Assembly: GCA_027058925.1 (NCBI GenBank)
Contig: JALTAS010000021.1
Location: forward strand, 1 to 21,631
DNA from: Persephonella sp.
Lineage (GTDB): Bacteria; Aquificota; Aquificia; Aquificales; Hydrogenothermaceae
Direction: 5' to 3'
DNA: 21,631 nt
Positions 13,736 to 21,631 of this stretch are shown piece by piece. Under the pieces are notes generated by a model that was given only the letters and a program-made list of their open reading frames with translations, had not been told where the DNA came from and searched no databases. The position numbers and the translations under genes were made by a program. The first letter of the stretch is position 1. Every line of letters starts with the position of its first letter.

Positions 13736-16428
13736 AATATCTCTCTTATTTCCTTCTTTGTTTTTATAAGAGTATCCCAAAGGTTTTCCGGTTCCATACC
13801 AAAAGAGTGGGAAATTCTGTAAAGGAAGGGTGAGTCTTTGTATATCTTAGACAACCCTATTCCTTTTATCATTCTAAGCCTTGCCTCAACCTCTCTGAGA
13901 AAAATGTAATCATCAATCAGATTTCTTTTGAAAAGCTCTACACCCTGAAGTATGTTTGTTATCCTTTTACCGCTTTTGATTGTGTATATCTGGATCAGAA
14001 ACTCTATATCTGTTATACCTCCCTTTCCAAGCTTTATGTCTATCTCCTCAGGTGTTTCCCTGACAAGTCCCTCAAGTCTGAACCTCATATCAATAGCTTC
14101 ATTAATAAAATCCCTGTCAACAGGTTTTCCAAAAAGAAAGTCCTCAATCAGACTGTCCATCTGTTTTTTTACCTCAAGGTCTCCTGTAATAAATCTTGCC
14201 TTTGTCCATGCAAGCCTTTCCCAAACTCTTGCTTCTTTCTCAAAATAGTTTTTATAAAAAGATAAAGATGGGGAAAGCTCTCCCCCCTTTCCAAAAGGTC
14301 TTAGCCTCAGATCTATGTTGTAAAGAATTCCTTCCCCTGAGTAAGAGGTAAGAGCCTTTACTATGTTCTGTGGAATTTTTAAAAGTCTGTTTTTACTATC
14401 TTCTTCTTTGAACACAAACACCAGATCAAGATCTGAACCAACATTCATCTCTCTGCTTCCAAGCTTTCCAAGTGAGTAAATGGCAAACTCTTTTCCATCA
14501 AAATATCTGTAAAGGCTGTCAAGGATAAAGTCTGCAAGATTGGAAAGAGCCGTATTTATTTCAACGAGCCTTTCTTCAGGATTTTCCCTGTGGATTTTTG
14601 AAAGGTATCTCAGGGAAACGAGAACCTCAACTATTTTCTTAAGCCTTTTTAATCTGTCAACAAAATCCTTTTTTTCAGATATTAAAGAAAGCTCTTTTTC
14701 AAAGTCTTCCCTTTTCTCAGGGACTTCTTCTATCCCGAATGCCCAGTCTAAAAGCTCCCTATCTTTTGATATCAGATCGGATATGTAGTCTGAAAACCTT
14801 GCTATATTCAGCATAAACTCAACGAGATTAGGATTTTGCTCAAGTGCAGAAACAAAAACCCACAGCATTCCACCATCTACCATCATTTTTCTGAAGTTCA
14901 GCAGGAAGTCTTCCCTGTCTGGAAACTCCTTTAATTTCTGCTCTAATCTGGGGATAAACTCAAAAAGAACCTCTTTTGAGTTTTCTGAAAGCTCTATGTA
15001 TATCTTGCTGAAAAATATATCCTTAAACATCTTCAGAGCCCATTTTGGGTCTTTAAATCCGATGGACTTCAGATAATCAGCAGCTTCATCTTTATAATGC
15101 TTTGTTAGAATAAACCTCTGCAAGCTGGTTAGCTTAACATCTATATCAGGGGACAGCCCTGTAAAAAGATCCTTTATCTTGTTTTTGTAAAACTGAAGTT
15201 TTTTTAAAAATTCTTCCTCAGAAGAAAAACCTAATTTTTGTGCATACTCTTTTGCATCTTTCATAAAAAATGTCTGGGTTTGAACACAATTTTTTATCTG
15301 GATTACATGCTCAAGTCTCCTTAAAAAGTAATAACCTTCTTCCAACAGCCTGCCTGTTTCCTGATCTATTAGATTATGGGATACAAGCTTTTTTAAAGCT
15401 TTAACTGTTTTCTTTTCCTGAAGGTCTGGAAACTTTCCACCGTACATGAGTTGAAGAATCTGGATTACAAACTCTATTTCTCTTATTCCTCCATCACCCC
15501 TTTTAACGTCCCATTCACCTTTTATTTTTTTCCGTGCTTCCTCCTCAATCAGTTTTTTCATCTCTACTATTTCCTCAAAAACCTCCATACCTGTATGTTT
15601 TCTGTACACGAAGGGTTTTATGATTTTCAAAAACTCATTTGAAACATTTTTACTGCCGGCGCTGTGCCGTGCCTTTATAAGCATATGTCTTTCCCATGTC
15701 CTTCCGTGGCTCCAGTAGTAAAACTCTACTGCAGGCAGAGAATAAGCTATAAAACCTTTACTCCCTTCTGGCCTAAGATCAAGATCAACGATCCATGCTC
15801 TGCCTTCAATGTTCCTTTTTGTCATAAGCATGGTAACCGTTCTGAAAAGCTCACCAAAAAACTCCCTGTTTGTGATCCCCTTATCTGTTTTACCCTCATT
15901 AGAGTATAGATAGATAACATCAACATCTGAATAGTAGTTAAGGTCAACCCCTCCCAATTTTCCAAGGGCTATAACAGATCCTTCTGCCTCTTTGCCTGTT
16001 TCCTGGTCAACAGGAGTTCCTAACCTTTTTTTTGTTTTCTCAAGGGCTTTTTTGTAGCAGACCTCAAAGGATACATCAGCAAGGTATGAATATTCTTCTG
16101 TGAGATCAGGAAGATTATCTTTTTTGTAAATATCTTTGGCAACTATCCTTGAAAAATGTTTCATTTTAAAAAATGTCAGCTTCTGACAGAAAAGATCTGT
16201 GTTTTCTATCTTAAGAATGTCTTCTGCTTCTTTAAGAAGTTTTTCTCTTCCCAGAAGAGGCTGTTCAAGGCTTTTAAATGTGTACTCAAGCTGATCTGTA
16301 TGTCTAAAAATAAAGTCTGATATGCAGGAAGAATATTCTGACAGCCTTTCAAGAAGTTCGTACCGTTCAGGTGTTAAAGAATCAAGAAAATCCTTTTTCA
16401 GAGTTTCAAATTTTGTTAATTTTGCCAT
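13702..16428 (-). CDS. glnE: Bifunctional glutamine synthetase adenylyltransferase/deadenylase
   Basis: Controls glutamine synthetase by adding AMP to, or removing it from, a Tyr of GlnA in response to PII and glutamine. The 908-residue protein has two nucleotidyltransferase domains. The N-terminal adenylyl-removing domain has ALGKLGGVDLNYYSDVDVIY (154-173). The C-terminal adenylyl-transferase domain has SLGKLGSREMNVGSDLDLVF (652-671). Each is followed by its DLxLRP motif (near 215-220 and in the C-terminal half) and a GGIxxIEFxIQ helix (313-323 and C-terminal copy). Length is slightly under the E. coli protein (946). The ATG at 16428 has AGAGGT upstream. No glnA or glnB is in the window. It is transcribed alone, divergent from the protease gene. 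Confidence 0.96.
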   Translation of the reverse strand: MAKLTKFETLKKDFLDSLTPERYELLERLSEYSSCISDFIFRHTDQLEYTFKSLEQPLLGREKLLKEAEDILKIENTDLFCQKLTFFKMKHFSRIVAKDIYKKDNLPDLTEEYSYLADVSFEVCYKKALEKTKKRLGTPVDQETGKEAEGSVIALGKLGGVDLNYYSDVDVIYLYSNEGKTDKGITNREFFGELFRTVTMLMTKRNIEGRAWIVDLDLRPEGSKGFIAYSLPAVEFYYWSHGRTWERHMLIKARHSAGSKNVSNEFLKIIKPFVYRKHTGMEVFEEIVEMKKLIEEEARKKIKGEWDVKRGDGGIREIEFVIQILQLMYGGKFPDLQEKKTVKALKKLVSHNLIDQETGRLLEEGYYFLRRLEHVIQIKNCVQTQTFFMKDAKEYAQKLGFSSEEEFLKKLQFYKNKIKDLFTGLSPDIDVKLTSLQRFILTKHYKDEAADYLKSIGFKDPKWALKMFKDIFFSKIYIELSENSKEVLFEFIPRLEQKLKEFPDREDFLLNFRKMMVDGGMLWVFVSALEQNPNLVEFMLNIARFSDYISDLISKDRELLDWAFGIEEVPEKREDFEKELSLISEKKDFVDRLKRLKKIVEVLVSLRYLSKIHRENPEERLVEINTALSNLADFILDSLYRYFDGKEFAIYSLGKLGSREMNVGSDLDLVFVFKEEDSKNRLLKIPQNIVKALTSYSGEGILYNIDLRLRPFGKGGELSPSLSFYKNYFEKEARVWERLAWTKARFITGDLEVKKQMDSLIEDFLFGKPVDRDFINEAIDMRFRLEGLVRETPEEIDIKLGKGGITDIEFLIQIYTIKSGKRITNILQGVELFKRNLIDDYIFLREVEARLRMIKGIGLSKIYKDSPFLYRISHSFGMEPENLWDTLIKTKKEIREIFLREMKTLREG

Positions 16429-16452
16429 TGTAAACCTCTGTAGTGTTATAAT
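16422..16452 (+). promoter_or_regulatory. Promoter of the HtrA-sigma factor-tyrS gene run
   Basis: TTGCCA (16422-16427) and a perfect TATAAT (16447-16452) are separated by 19 bp. The start would be near 16459, giving a leader of about 26 nt. The -35 overlaps the glnE start codon on the other strand. The long spacer lowers confidence. Confidence 0.42.
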
Positions 16453-16484
16453 TTGTTATTAACAGGATATTACAGAGGGAGTGC

Positions 16485-17567
16485 ATGCACCGGTTTATTA
16501 TTTTTATCCTTTTGTCTTTTTTCGTTTTTATCTCCTGTGAAAATAAGGAGAAAGAAAAGCCCCGTAAAATCAGCATAATACAAAAATCCCCTGATCCGGT
16601 TAAACAGATTCAAGAAAGAATATACTCGGTTATAAAAAAAGTAAAGCCATCTGTTGTAACGATACTATCAAAATCTGGTGGAACAAAGACACCGATTATC
16701 TTTAGATTTAATGAAGAAATACCTCCTATAGAAAATGAGTCTTTAGGGTCTGGTTTTGTTTTAAAAAAAGACAGGGAATATCTGTATATAGTTACAAACA
16801 GCCATGTCATAGAGAAAGCAAAACTAATAACTGTAAAATTTTCAAACGGATTTAAATCTCAGGCAGAGGTAGTAGGAAAAGATCCAAAAAGTGATATAGC
16901 TTTAATTAGAGTCAAGCAATCAAAAGAGATAATGAATGTAAAACCTGTTAAGATCGGCAACCCTAAAAAGCTGAAGGTTGGATACTTTGTGATATCAGGG
17001 GGAAGCCCTTACAATTTAGGTCTTACTTTTACCCTGGGTATAGTGTCTGCCCTTAACAGAAATCTTGGAATATCGGCCTATGAAAACTATATACAGACAG
17101 ATGCAGCTATAAATCCAGGTGATTCAGGAGGACCTTTAATTGATCTTGATGGGGAAGTGGTTGGAATGAATACGGCCATTATACAGACAGGACAGGGTCT
17201 TGGTTTTGCGATACCTATAAACACGGTAATAGAGATAACGGACCAGCTTATTAAATACGGCAGGGTGAAAAGAGGGTGGCTGGGAGTTCTTGTTCAGGAA
17301 GTACCTGCGAAGATAAAAAAATCCCTTCACATCCAGCACGGCGTTCAGATAATAAAAGTGTTCAAAAATAGCCCTGCCTATAAATCCGGATTGAGACCCG
17401 GGGATATAATACTATCAATCAAAGGTAAAGAAATAAAGACTCCTTCCGATCTTAAATATATAGTTTCACAACTCAAGCCAGAAGAAACTGTTGATGTTGA
17501 GTTTATAAGGGGAAGAAAAAGGCAAAGGATAAACATAAAGATTGAAGAACTTGTGGACAGAAAATAA
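16485..17567 (+). CDS. HtrA/DegP-like serine protease, predicted lipoprotein
   Basis: Envelope quality-control protease of the trypsin fold, 360 residues. The catalytic triad is His 107 (TNSHVI), Asp 137 (DPKSDIALI) and Ser 214 (NPGDSGGPL). One PDZ domain follows (about 265-350: RGWLGVLVQ, GLRPGDIILSIKGKEI). The N-terminus is a hydrophobic signal ending in FISC, so Cys 18 is probably lipidated; Phe at -3 is not ideal. Glu follows the Cys, which would not hold it in the inner membrane by the Asp rule. Most HtrA proteins are soluble or have a membrane helix. The glycine of the oxyanion loop reads GGSPYNLG. GAGGGAG stands directly before the ATG. The sigma factor gene follows after 46 bp, suggesting stress-linked expression. 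Confidence 0.93.
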   Translation: MHRFIIFILLSFFVFISCENKEKEKPRKISIIQKSPDPVKQIQERIYSVIKKVKPSVVTILSKSGGTKTPIIFRFNEEIPPIENESLGSGFVLKKDREYLYIVTNSHVIEKAKLITVKFSNGFKSQAEVVGKDPKSDIALIRVKQSKEIMNVKPVKIGNPKKLKVGYFVISGGSPYNLGLTFTLGIVSALNRNLGISAYENYIQTDAAINPGDSGGPLIDLDGEVVGMNTAIIQTGQGLGFAIPINTVIEITDQLIKYGRVKRGWLGVLVQEVPAKIKKSLHIQHGVQIIKVFKNSPAYKSGLRPGDIILSIKGKEIKTPSDLKYIVSQLKPEETVDVEFIRGRKRQRINIKIEELVDRK

Positions 17568-17578
17568 AGGAATATAGT
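17551..17578 (+). promoter_or_regulatory. Possible internal promoter of the sigma factor gene
   Basis: TTGTGG (17551-17556), 16 bp, TATAGT (17573-17578), at the 3' end of the protease gene. The start would be near 17585, about 30 nt before the sigma factor ATG. Weak -35; co-transcription with the protease gene is equally likely. Confidence 0.3.
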
Positions 17579-17582
17579 AAAA

Positions 17583-17602
17583 TCTCCACCAATTAACGGA
17601 GA
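17583..17602 (+). promoter_or_regulatory. Leader hairpin that can mask the sigma factor ribosome site
   Basis: TCTCC (17583-17587) can pair with GGAGA (17598-17602), the Shine-Dalgarno of the sigma factor gene, across a 10-base loop. CCAC (17587-17590) could instead pair with GTGG (17603-17606). A 5-bp stem is weak at high temperature, so a temperature- or RNA-controlled switch is only a possibility. Confidence 0.3.
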
Positions 17603-17613
17603 GTGGCAAGAAT

Positions 17614-18471
17614 ATGAGAAAGTTTACCTATGAAGAGGGGATCACTTACTATCTGAAATCTATTTCCAAAATTCCTCTTTTATCTCCGGAGGAAGAAAAG
17701 GAAATAGCAAGGAAAGCAAAAGAAGGAGACAAAAAAGCCCTTGAAAAACTGATCAAATCAAATTTAAGGTTTGTCGTGAATGTGGCAAAAAATTACTCAG
17801 GTTATGGAATACCATTTCAGGAGCTTATATCTGCAGGGAATATAGGACTGATAGAAGCTGCAAAAAGGTTTGATCCTGACAGGGGAGTAAGATTTATTTC
17901 TTACGCTATTTGGTGGATAAAACAGTCTATACTCCAGACAATACAAAACCAGAAAGATGTTATAAAAATTCCCCAAAAAACACAAAACCTGTCAATAAAA
18001 ATAGACACAGCATATCTGGAGCTAAAGGAAAAGTTCAACAGAGAGCCGAAATACTCGGAGATAAAGACCTATTTAAAAGAAAAAGAAAATATAGATATAG
18101 ATGAGGAAACTATAGAGAACTACCTGCTTATAAAGAGGCATTCTGTATCCCTTGATACACCTGTTGATCTTGAAGAAGGAACATTTTTTATAGATCTTGT
18201 ATCAAAACACAGCACAAAAGAGATAGAGGAAGATGTTGTAAAGGAGTCCATAGAAAAAGAGATAAACTACATACTGTCACACCTGAGCGAAAGGGAAAGA
18301 TACATTATTGTTCACAGGTTTGGTCTAAATGGTGAAGAACCTAAAACATTGAGAGAGATAGGAAAAGCCCTTGGGGTTTCAAGGGAAAGGGTCAGACAGA
18401 TAGAGATAAGAACCCTGAAGAAGATAAGAGCCCTTGCAACAAGAAGGCATCTTAAAGATCTTCTCAGCTAA
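17614..18471 (+). CDS. Sigma-70 family RNA polymerase sigma factor (group 2, RpoS/RpoD-like)
   Basis: Directs RNA polymerase to a subset of promoters. The 285 residues lack region 1.1, so it is not the primary RpoD. Region 1.2 is at about 8-36 (YYLKSISKIPLLSPEEE). Region 2 is at 48-118, with AGNIGLIEAAKRFDPDRGVRF and the -10-reading helix FISYAIWWIKQSILQTI. Region 3 follows at about 119-205, and region 4 at about 215-278 with the HTH TLREIGKALGVSRERVRQIE. Aquifex aeolicus has a comparable factor annotated RpoS, and I think this is its counterpart, but the regulon is unknown. It lies downstream of the HtrA gene and upstream of tyrS. The ribosome site GGAGAG is 12 bp from the ATG and can be masked by a local hairpin. 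Confidence 0.93.
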   Translation: MRKFTYEEGITYYLKSISKIPLLSPEEEKEIARKAKEGDKKALEKLIKSNLRFVVNVAKNYSGYGIPFQELISAGNIGLIEAAKRFDPDRGVRFISYAIWWIKQSILQTIQNQKDVIKIPQKTQNLSIKIDTAYLELKEKFNREPKYSEIKTYLKEKENIDIDEETIENYLLIKRHSVSLDTPVDLEEGTFFIDLVSKHSTKEIEEDVVKESIEKEINYILSHLSERERYIIVHRFGLNGEEPKTLREIGKALGVSRERVRQIEIRTLKKIRALATRRHLKDLLS

Positions 18472-18521
18472 TACTTCTGTTTGTCGTATAATATTCAGAA
18501 AATATAATCGGAGGAATAATA

Positions 18522-19766
18522 TTGTCTGAATGGCATGGTAAAACACCTGAGGAACAGCTGAAGATAATAAAAAAAGGAGTTCTTGATATTATAAGCGAAC
18601 AGGAGCTTTTGGAGAAGCTGAAAGAAGAAAGACCTTTAATAGTAAAAGCAGGATTTGATCCTACAGCTCCGGATCTACATTTAGGGCACACAGTTTTACT
18701 CCAAAAACTCAGAACATTCCAGCAGCTTGGTCATACAGTTTATTTCATAATAGGTGATTTTACAGCGATGATAGGAGATCCTTCAGGAAGGGATAAAACA
18801 AGACCTCCCCTTACAAAAGAGCAGGTTCTCCAGAACGCAAAGACATACAAAGAACAGGTTTTTAAAGTTCTTGATCCAGAAAAAACGGTTGTTGTTTTTA
18901 ACAGCGAGTGGCTTGGTGACATGACAGCACAGGATCTGATAAAACTTACAGCAAGATACACGGTGGCAAGGATGCTTGAGAGGGATGACTTTAAAAAAAG
19001 GTTTAAAGAAAACAAACCTATAGCCATTCATGAGTTTATATATCCTCTTCTTCAAGCTTACGACTCTGTAGCAATAAAAGCAGATGTTGAACTTGGTGGA
19101 TCAGACCAGAGATTCAACCTTTTGATAGGAAGGGACATACAGAAGGAGTACGGGATTGAAAAGCCTCAGGTTGCTATACTTCTGCCTCTTCTTGTTGGAA
19201 CAGATGGCAAGAAAAAAATGAGCAAATCTTACGGGAATTATATCGGGATTACAGAACCCCCTGAAGAAATGTTTGGAAAGATAATGTCAATACCTGATGA
19301 GCTTATGTGGGATTACTGGGAGCTTCTAACAGATCTGACAGTTGAAGAGATACACAAAATGAAAGAAGATGTTGAGTCGGGAGTTCTTCATCCTATGGAT
19401 GTAAAAAAACAGCTCGCAATGTACATAGTTACAAGATTTCATGATGAAGAATCTGCAATAAAAGCTAAAGAACATTTTGAAAGGGTTCATTCAAAGAGAG
19501 AGCTACCTGAGGAGATACCAGAGCCTGAAGTGATAATAGCAGCAGAAGACAGAAAAATCCCGCTATACGATCTTATCCACAAGTTAGGATTTGCCCCTTC
19601 AAAATCTGAAGCAAGAAGGCTAATAAAAGGTGGGGGTGTTAAGATAGACGGAAACAAAATAACAGATCCGTATGCTGAGGTTGACCTTTCTTCTGAGTTT
19701 ATCCTTCAGGTAGGTAAAAGGAAGTTTGCAAAAATAAAACCTGAAAACATAAAACCACAAACTTAA
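18522..19766 (+). CDS. tyrS: Tyrosyl-tRNA synthetase
   Basis: Class I aminoacyl-tRNA synthetase charging tRNA-Tyr, 414 residues. The HIGH motif is HLGH (53-56) in [12 protein letters not shown]; the KMSKS motif is at 232-236 in [10 protein letters not shown]. The tyrosine-binding and tRNA-stacking sections include [16 protein letters not shown]-terminal S4 RNA-binding domain spans about 345-405 ([21 protein letters not shown]). The start is a TTG at 18522 with GGAGG 7 bp upstream; no ATG fits. A perfect TATAAT at 18487-18492, without a clear -35, could give it its own promoter. No T-box leader is visible. The gene ends 10 bp before the DedA-type gene, whose ribosome site overlaps the tyrS stop. 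Confidence 0.97.
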   Translation: MSEWHGKTPEEQLKIIKKGVLDIISEQELLEKLKEERPLIVKAGFDPTAPDLHLGHTVLLQKLRTFQQLGHTVYFIIGDFTAMIGDPSGRDKTRPPLTKEQVLQNAKTYKEQVFKVLDPEKTVVVFNSEWLGDMTAQDLIKLTARYTVARMLERDDFKKRFKENKPIAIHEFIYPLLQAYDSVAIKADVELGGSDQRFNLLIGRDIQKEYGIEKPQVAILLPLLVGTDGKKKMSKSYGNYIGITEPPEEMFGKIMSIPDELMWDYWELLTDLTVEEIHKMKEDVESGVLHPMDVKKQLAMYIVTRFHDEESAIKAKEHFERVHSKRELPEEIPEPEVIIAAEDRKIPLYDLIHKLGFAPSKSEARRLIKGGGVKIDGNKITDPYAEVDLSSEFILQVGKRKFAKIKPENIKPQT

Positions 19767-19776
19767 AGGATATTTG

Positions 19777-20247
19777 ATGTTTGAAGGCTTAAAACAATGG
19801 GCTGAAGAGATTGTATCAGATTACGGTTATGCAGGGATATTCTTAATATCATTTACAGAAAGCATCATACAGCCTGTTCCTCCTGATCCTTTTATAACAG
19901 GTGGAACAGCTTTTGGTTTATCTCCTGTTTATGCTGCTTTCACAGCAGCAATAGGAAGCGTATTAGGAGGGATTGTAGGTTATTTTTTAGGAAAGTTTTT
20001 AGGAGAGTCGGTTTTTAAAAAATTTATGAAGCAGAAGTATTACGACAAAGGGGAGATATTATTTAGAAGGTTTGGTATATGGGCTGTTATAATAGCAGCT
20101 GTTACACCTGTTCCCTTTAAAGCGATATGCTGGCTTTCAGGTATTTTTGAGATGCCTTTCTGGGGGTTCGTCCTTGCTGCATTTGTTGGAAGATTACCAA
20201 GATTTTTATTTATGGCTTATTTTGGACAATGGATAGGAAGTCTGTAA
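19777..20247 (+). CDS. DedA/YqaA-family membrane protein (SNARE-associated/VTT domain)
   Basis: Inner-membrane protein of 156 residues from the DedA superfamily. Relatives in other bacteria and eukaryotes move or scramble lipids, such as undecaprenyl phosphate and phosphatidylethanolamine. The exact role of YqaA-type members is not settled. Visible are about four hydrophobic segments, the early TESIIQPVPPDPFITGG, the glycine-rich IGSVLGGIVGYFLGKFLGES, and the C-terminal VTPVPFKAICWLSGIF and VGRLPRFLFMAYFG, the re-entrant loop and Arg pattern of the family. The ATG at 19777 has AAAGGA 6 bp upstream; the preceding TTG is unlikely. The 3' end overlaps the small four-Cys gene by 19 bp. Confidence 0.9.
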   Translation: MFEGLKQWAEEIVSDYGYAGIFLISFTESIIQPVPPDPFITGGTAFGLSPVYAAFTAAIGSVLGGIVGYFLGKFLGESVFKKFMKQKYYDKGEILFRRFGIWAVIIAAVTPVPFKAICWLSGIFEMPFWGFVLAAFVGRLPRFLFMAYFGQWIGSL

Positions 20248-20405
20248 ACTGCTACAGGTGTGTTTATTTTTATGTTACATGGGACAAAAATTTTCCCTAT
20301 GGATGCAGGGCTTTTGGTTTTAAAAGCAGACTTTTGCCTTCAGTTGAGGTAAAAAAAGCATCAGGAAAAGAATGCCTTCAATTTAAGAAAAAGGAGGAGA
20401 AATGA
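20229..20405 (+). CDS. Small four-cysteine protein, predicted zinc-binding, function unknown
   Basis: A 58-residue open frame from ATG 20229 to the TGA at 20403-20405. It fills the whole apparent gap between the DedA-type gene and argD, overlapping the first by 19 bp and the argD start codon as ATGA. Cysteines at 8, 11, 26 and 49 form C-x2-C...C...C, suggesting one zinc site. The text between is protein-like: YFYVTWDKNFPYGCRAFGFKS and KKASGKEC. From memory, short proteins with the same pattern (CxxC, TWD, P-x-GC, FGFKS, SG-x-x-C) occur in many Gram-negative bacteria as unnamed families, sometimes mislabelled as uracil-DNA glycosylase; it is far too short for such an enzyme. The ribosome site is poor, so it is probably translated by coupling to the upstream gene. 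Confidence 0.8.
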   Translation: MDRKSVNCYRCVYFYVTWDKNFPYGCRAFGFKSRLLPSVEVKKASGKECLQFKKKEEK

Positions 20406-21583
20406 AGAATTTCGTTTCAGAGGGAAACAGATATCTTATAGGAAACTACGCAAGGTATCCTGTTTCTTTTGTCAGAGGTGAAGGCGTTTATCTTTATGAC
20501 ACTGAAGGAAAAAAATATATAGACATGCTTGCAGGGATAGCTGTAAACAGTCTGGGACATTCTCATCCTGAGCTTTCAAAGGTAATATGCGAGCAGGCAT
20601 CAAAACTTATACATACATCAAACCTTTTTTACATTCAGCCCCAGATAGAAGTGGCAAAAATCCTTGTGGAAAACTCCTGTCTTGATAAGGTTTTTTTCTG
20701 TAATTCAGGAGCAGAGGCGAATGAAACAGCTATAAAGCTGGTCAGAAAATATTTTTATGATAAAGGACAGCCTGAAAAATTTGAGATAATCACATTTACA
20801 GGAGGATTTCATGGAAGAACGATAGGATCTCTAACAGCAACGGCACAACCAAAATACCATAAAGGATTTGAACCTCTTCTGCAGGGGATAAAATACGCAG
20901 AATTTAACAACATAGACAGCCTGAGAGAAGCCCTTTCAGAAAACACAGCAGCAGTGATGTTTGAGTTAATACAGGGAGAAGGAGGAATAAACCTTATTGA
21001 TATAGAGTTTTTAAACGAGATAAAAAATATATCAAAAGAAAGGGATATTTTAATTGTTGTTGATGAGGTTCAGACCGGAATAGGAAGAACAGGAAAGCTC
21101 TTTGCTTACCAGCATTACGATATATGCCCTCACATTATAACGCTGGCAAAAGGTCTGGGAGGAGGCGTTCCAATAGGTGCTGTGATAGCAAAGGAAGAAA
21201 TTGCAAAGGCTTTTACTCCCGGAACGCACGGTTCAACATTCGGGGGAAACTTTTTATCAACATCTGCTGCAAAGGTTGTTTTAAAAAATGTCCTGTCTGA
21301 AGGTTTTTTAAGAGATGTTGAGGAAAAAGGTGAGTATCTTAAGGAAAAACTGAAAAAAACAGGTCTTGATCCAAGGGGAAAAGGTCTTATGATCGGAGCA
21401 ACCCTTCCAGAAAAGATAGATGCAGGGGATATAGCAAAAAGATGTCTTGAAAATGGTCTTATTGTTGGAACAGCAGGAGGCAATACCATTCGTTTTGTTC
21501 CACCTCTTATAATAACAAAATCCCAGATAGATGAAGGAATAGAAATACTGTCTGAAGTTGTTAAACAGATGCATATAGATTAA
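20402..21583 (+). CDS. argD: Acetylornithine aminotransferase
   Basis: PLP enzyme of arginine synthesis that makes N-acetylornithine from N-acetylglutamate semialdehyde; it may also serve the succinyl-diaminopimelate step of lysine synthesis. The 393 residues fit class III aminotransferases. Marks are GVYLYDTEGKKYIDMLAGIA (28-47), NSGAEANE (101-108), FHGRT (136-140), VVDEVQTGIGRTG (219-231; Asp 221 binds the pyridine N) and the PLP lysine 250 in ITLAKGLGGGVPIGA. AGGAGGAG precedes the ATG, which overlaps the stop of the four-Cys gene. GABA or ornithine aminotransferases are close relatives, but the length and GGGVPIGA context favour ArgD. Confidence 0.95.
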   Translation: MKNFVSEGNRYLIGNYARYPVSFVRGEGVYLYDTEGKKYIDMLAGIAVNSLGHSHPELSKVICEQASKLIHTSNLFYIQPQIEVAKILVENSCLDKVFFCNSGAEANETAIKLVRKYFYDKGQPEKFEIITFTGGFHGRTIGSLTATAQPKYHKGFEPLLQGIKYAEFNNIDSLREALSENTAAVMFELIQGEGGINLIDIEFLNEIKNISKERDILIVVDEVQTGIGRTGKLFAYQHYDICPHIITLAKGLGGGVPIGAVIAKEEIAKAFTPGTHGSTFGGNFLSTSAAKVVLKNVLSEGFLRDVEEKGEYLKEKLKKTGLDPRGKGLMIGATLPEKIDAGDIAKRCLENGLIVGTAGGNTIRFVPPLIITKSQIDEGIEILSEVVKQMHID

Positions 21584-21618
21584 TATTAAAAATAAGATCA
21601 AAAAAATAAGGGTACTGA

Positions 21619-21631
21619 ATGGAAATAACAG
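21619..21631 (+). CDS. 5' end of a further gene, cut by the window
   Basis: An ATG at 21619-21621 follows AAGGGT by about 5 bp and reads Met-Glu-Ile-Thr before the window ends. It lies 35 bp after argD in the same direction. Nothing can be said about the product. Confidence 0.45.

Noticed and set aside
21130..21489. Minus-strand open frame of 119 codons inside argD
   Set aside because: Shadow of argD, Pro/Phe/Ser-rich, with no ribosome site or motif.

Overview
The window suggests a thermophilic, Gram-negative bacterium of the Aquificota, most like Hydrogenothermaceae (Persephonella or Sulfurihydrogenibium). This is inferred from AT-rich DNA, frequent AGA/AGG and ATA codons, Lys/Glu/Ile-rich proteins and the family mix (TrmFO, KdsD, RicT-like PSP1 protein, GlnE, a short group-2 sigma factor). 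KdsD implies Kdo and therefore an LPS outer membrane. I ran no database search.

Layout. The left edge holds a membrane diguanylate cyclase (+), probably cut at its 5' end. It meets a minus-strand block tail to tail: PLP aminotransferase, thioredoxin-like lipoprotein, moaE, CPA2 antiporter and trmFO. Then comes a gap of about 400 bp holding a two-repeat CRISPR-like array with a matching minus-strand promoter, followed by a SAM methyltransferase and an M28 peptidase. From about 8.0 to 9.8 kb, tlyA and a LysR regulator run on the plus strand. Between the LysR gene and the convergent kdsD lies a GC-rich, C-rich segment ending in a strong intrinsic terminator, a candidate small RNA.

A tight minus-strand operon, tmk-holB-ricT-kdsD, links DNA precursor and replication genes to Kdo synthesis. 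It recalls the tmk...holB-yaaT order of Firmicutes. nfu (+) diverges from tmk and abuts the end of glnE (-). A plus-strand run then follows: HtrA-like lipoprotein protease, sigma factor, tyrS, DedA/YqaA-type membrane protein, a 58-residue four-cysteine protein and argD. Thirteen bases of a further gene close the window.

Most genes are ordinary housekeeping genes. The parts that deserve a second look are not coding: the mini-CRISPR placed in what would be the methyltransferase mRNA leader, the C-rich small RNA candidate, and its 9-nt perfect complementarity to the Shine-Dalgarno region of the sigma factor, which also sits in a local hairpin. The unannotated four-Cys small protein, translationally coupled to argD, is the most interesting coding item. 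I saw no tRNA, rRNA, insertion sequence, prophage or cas gene.
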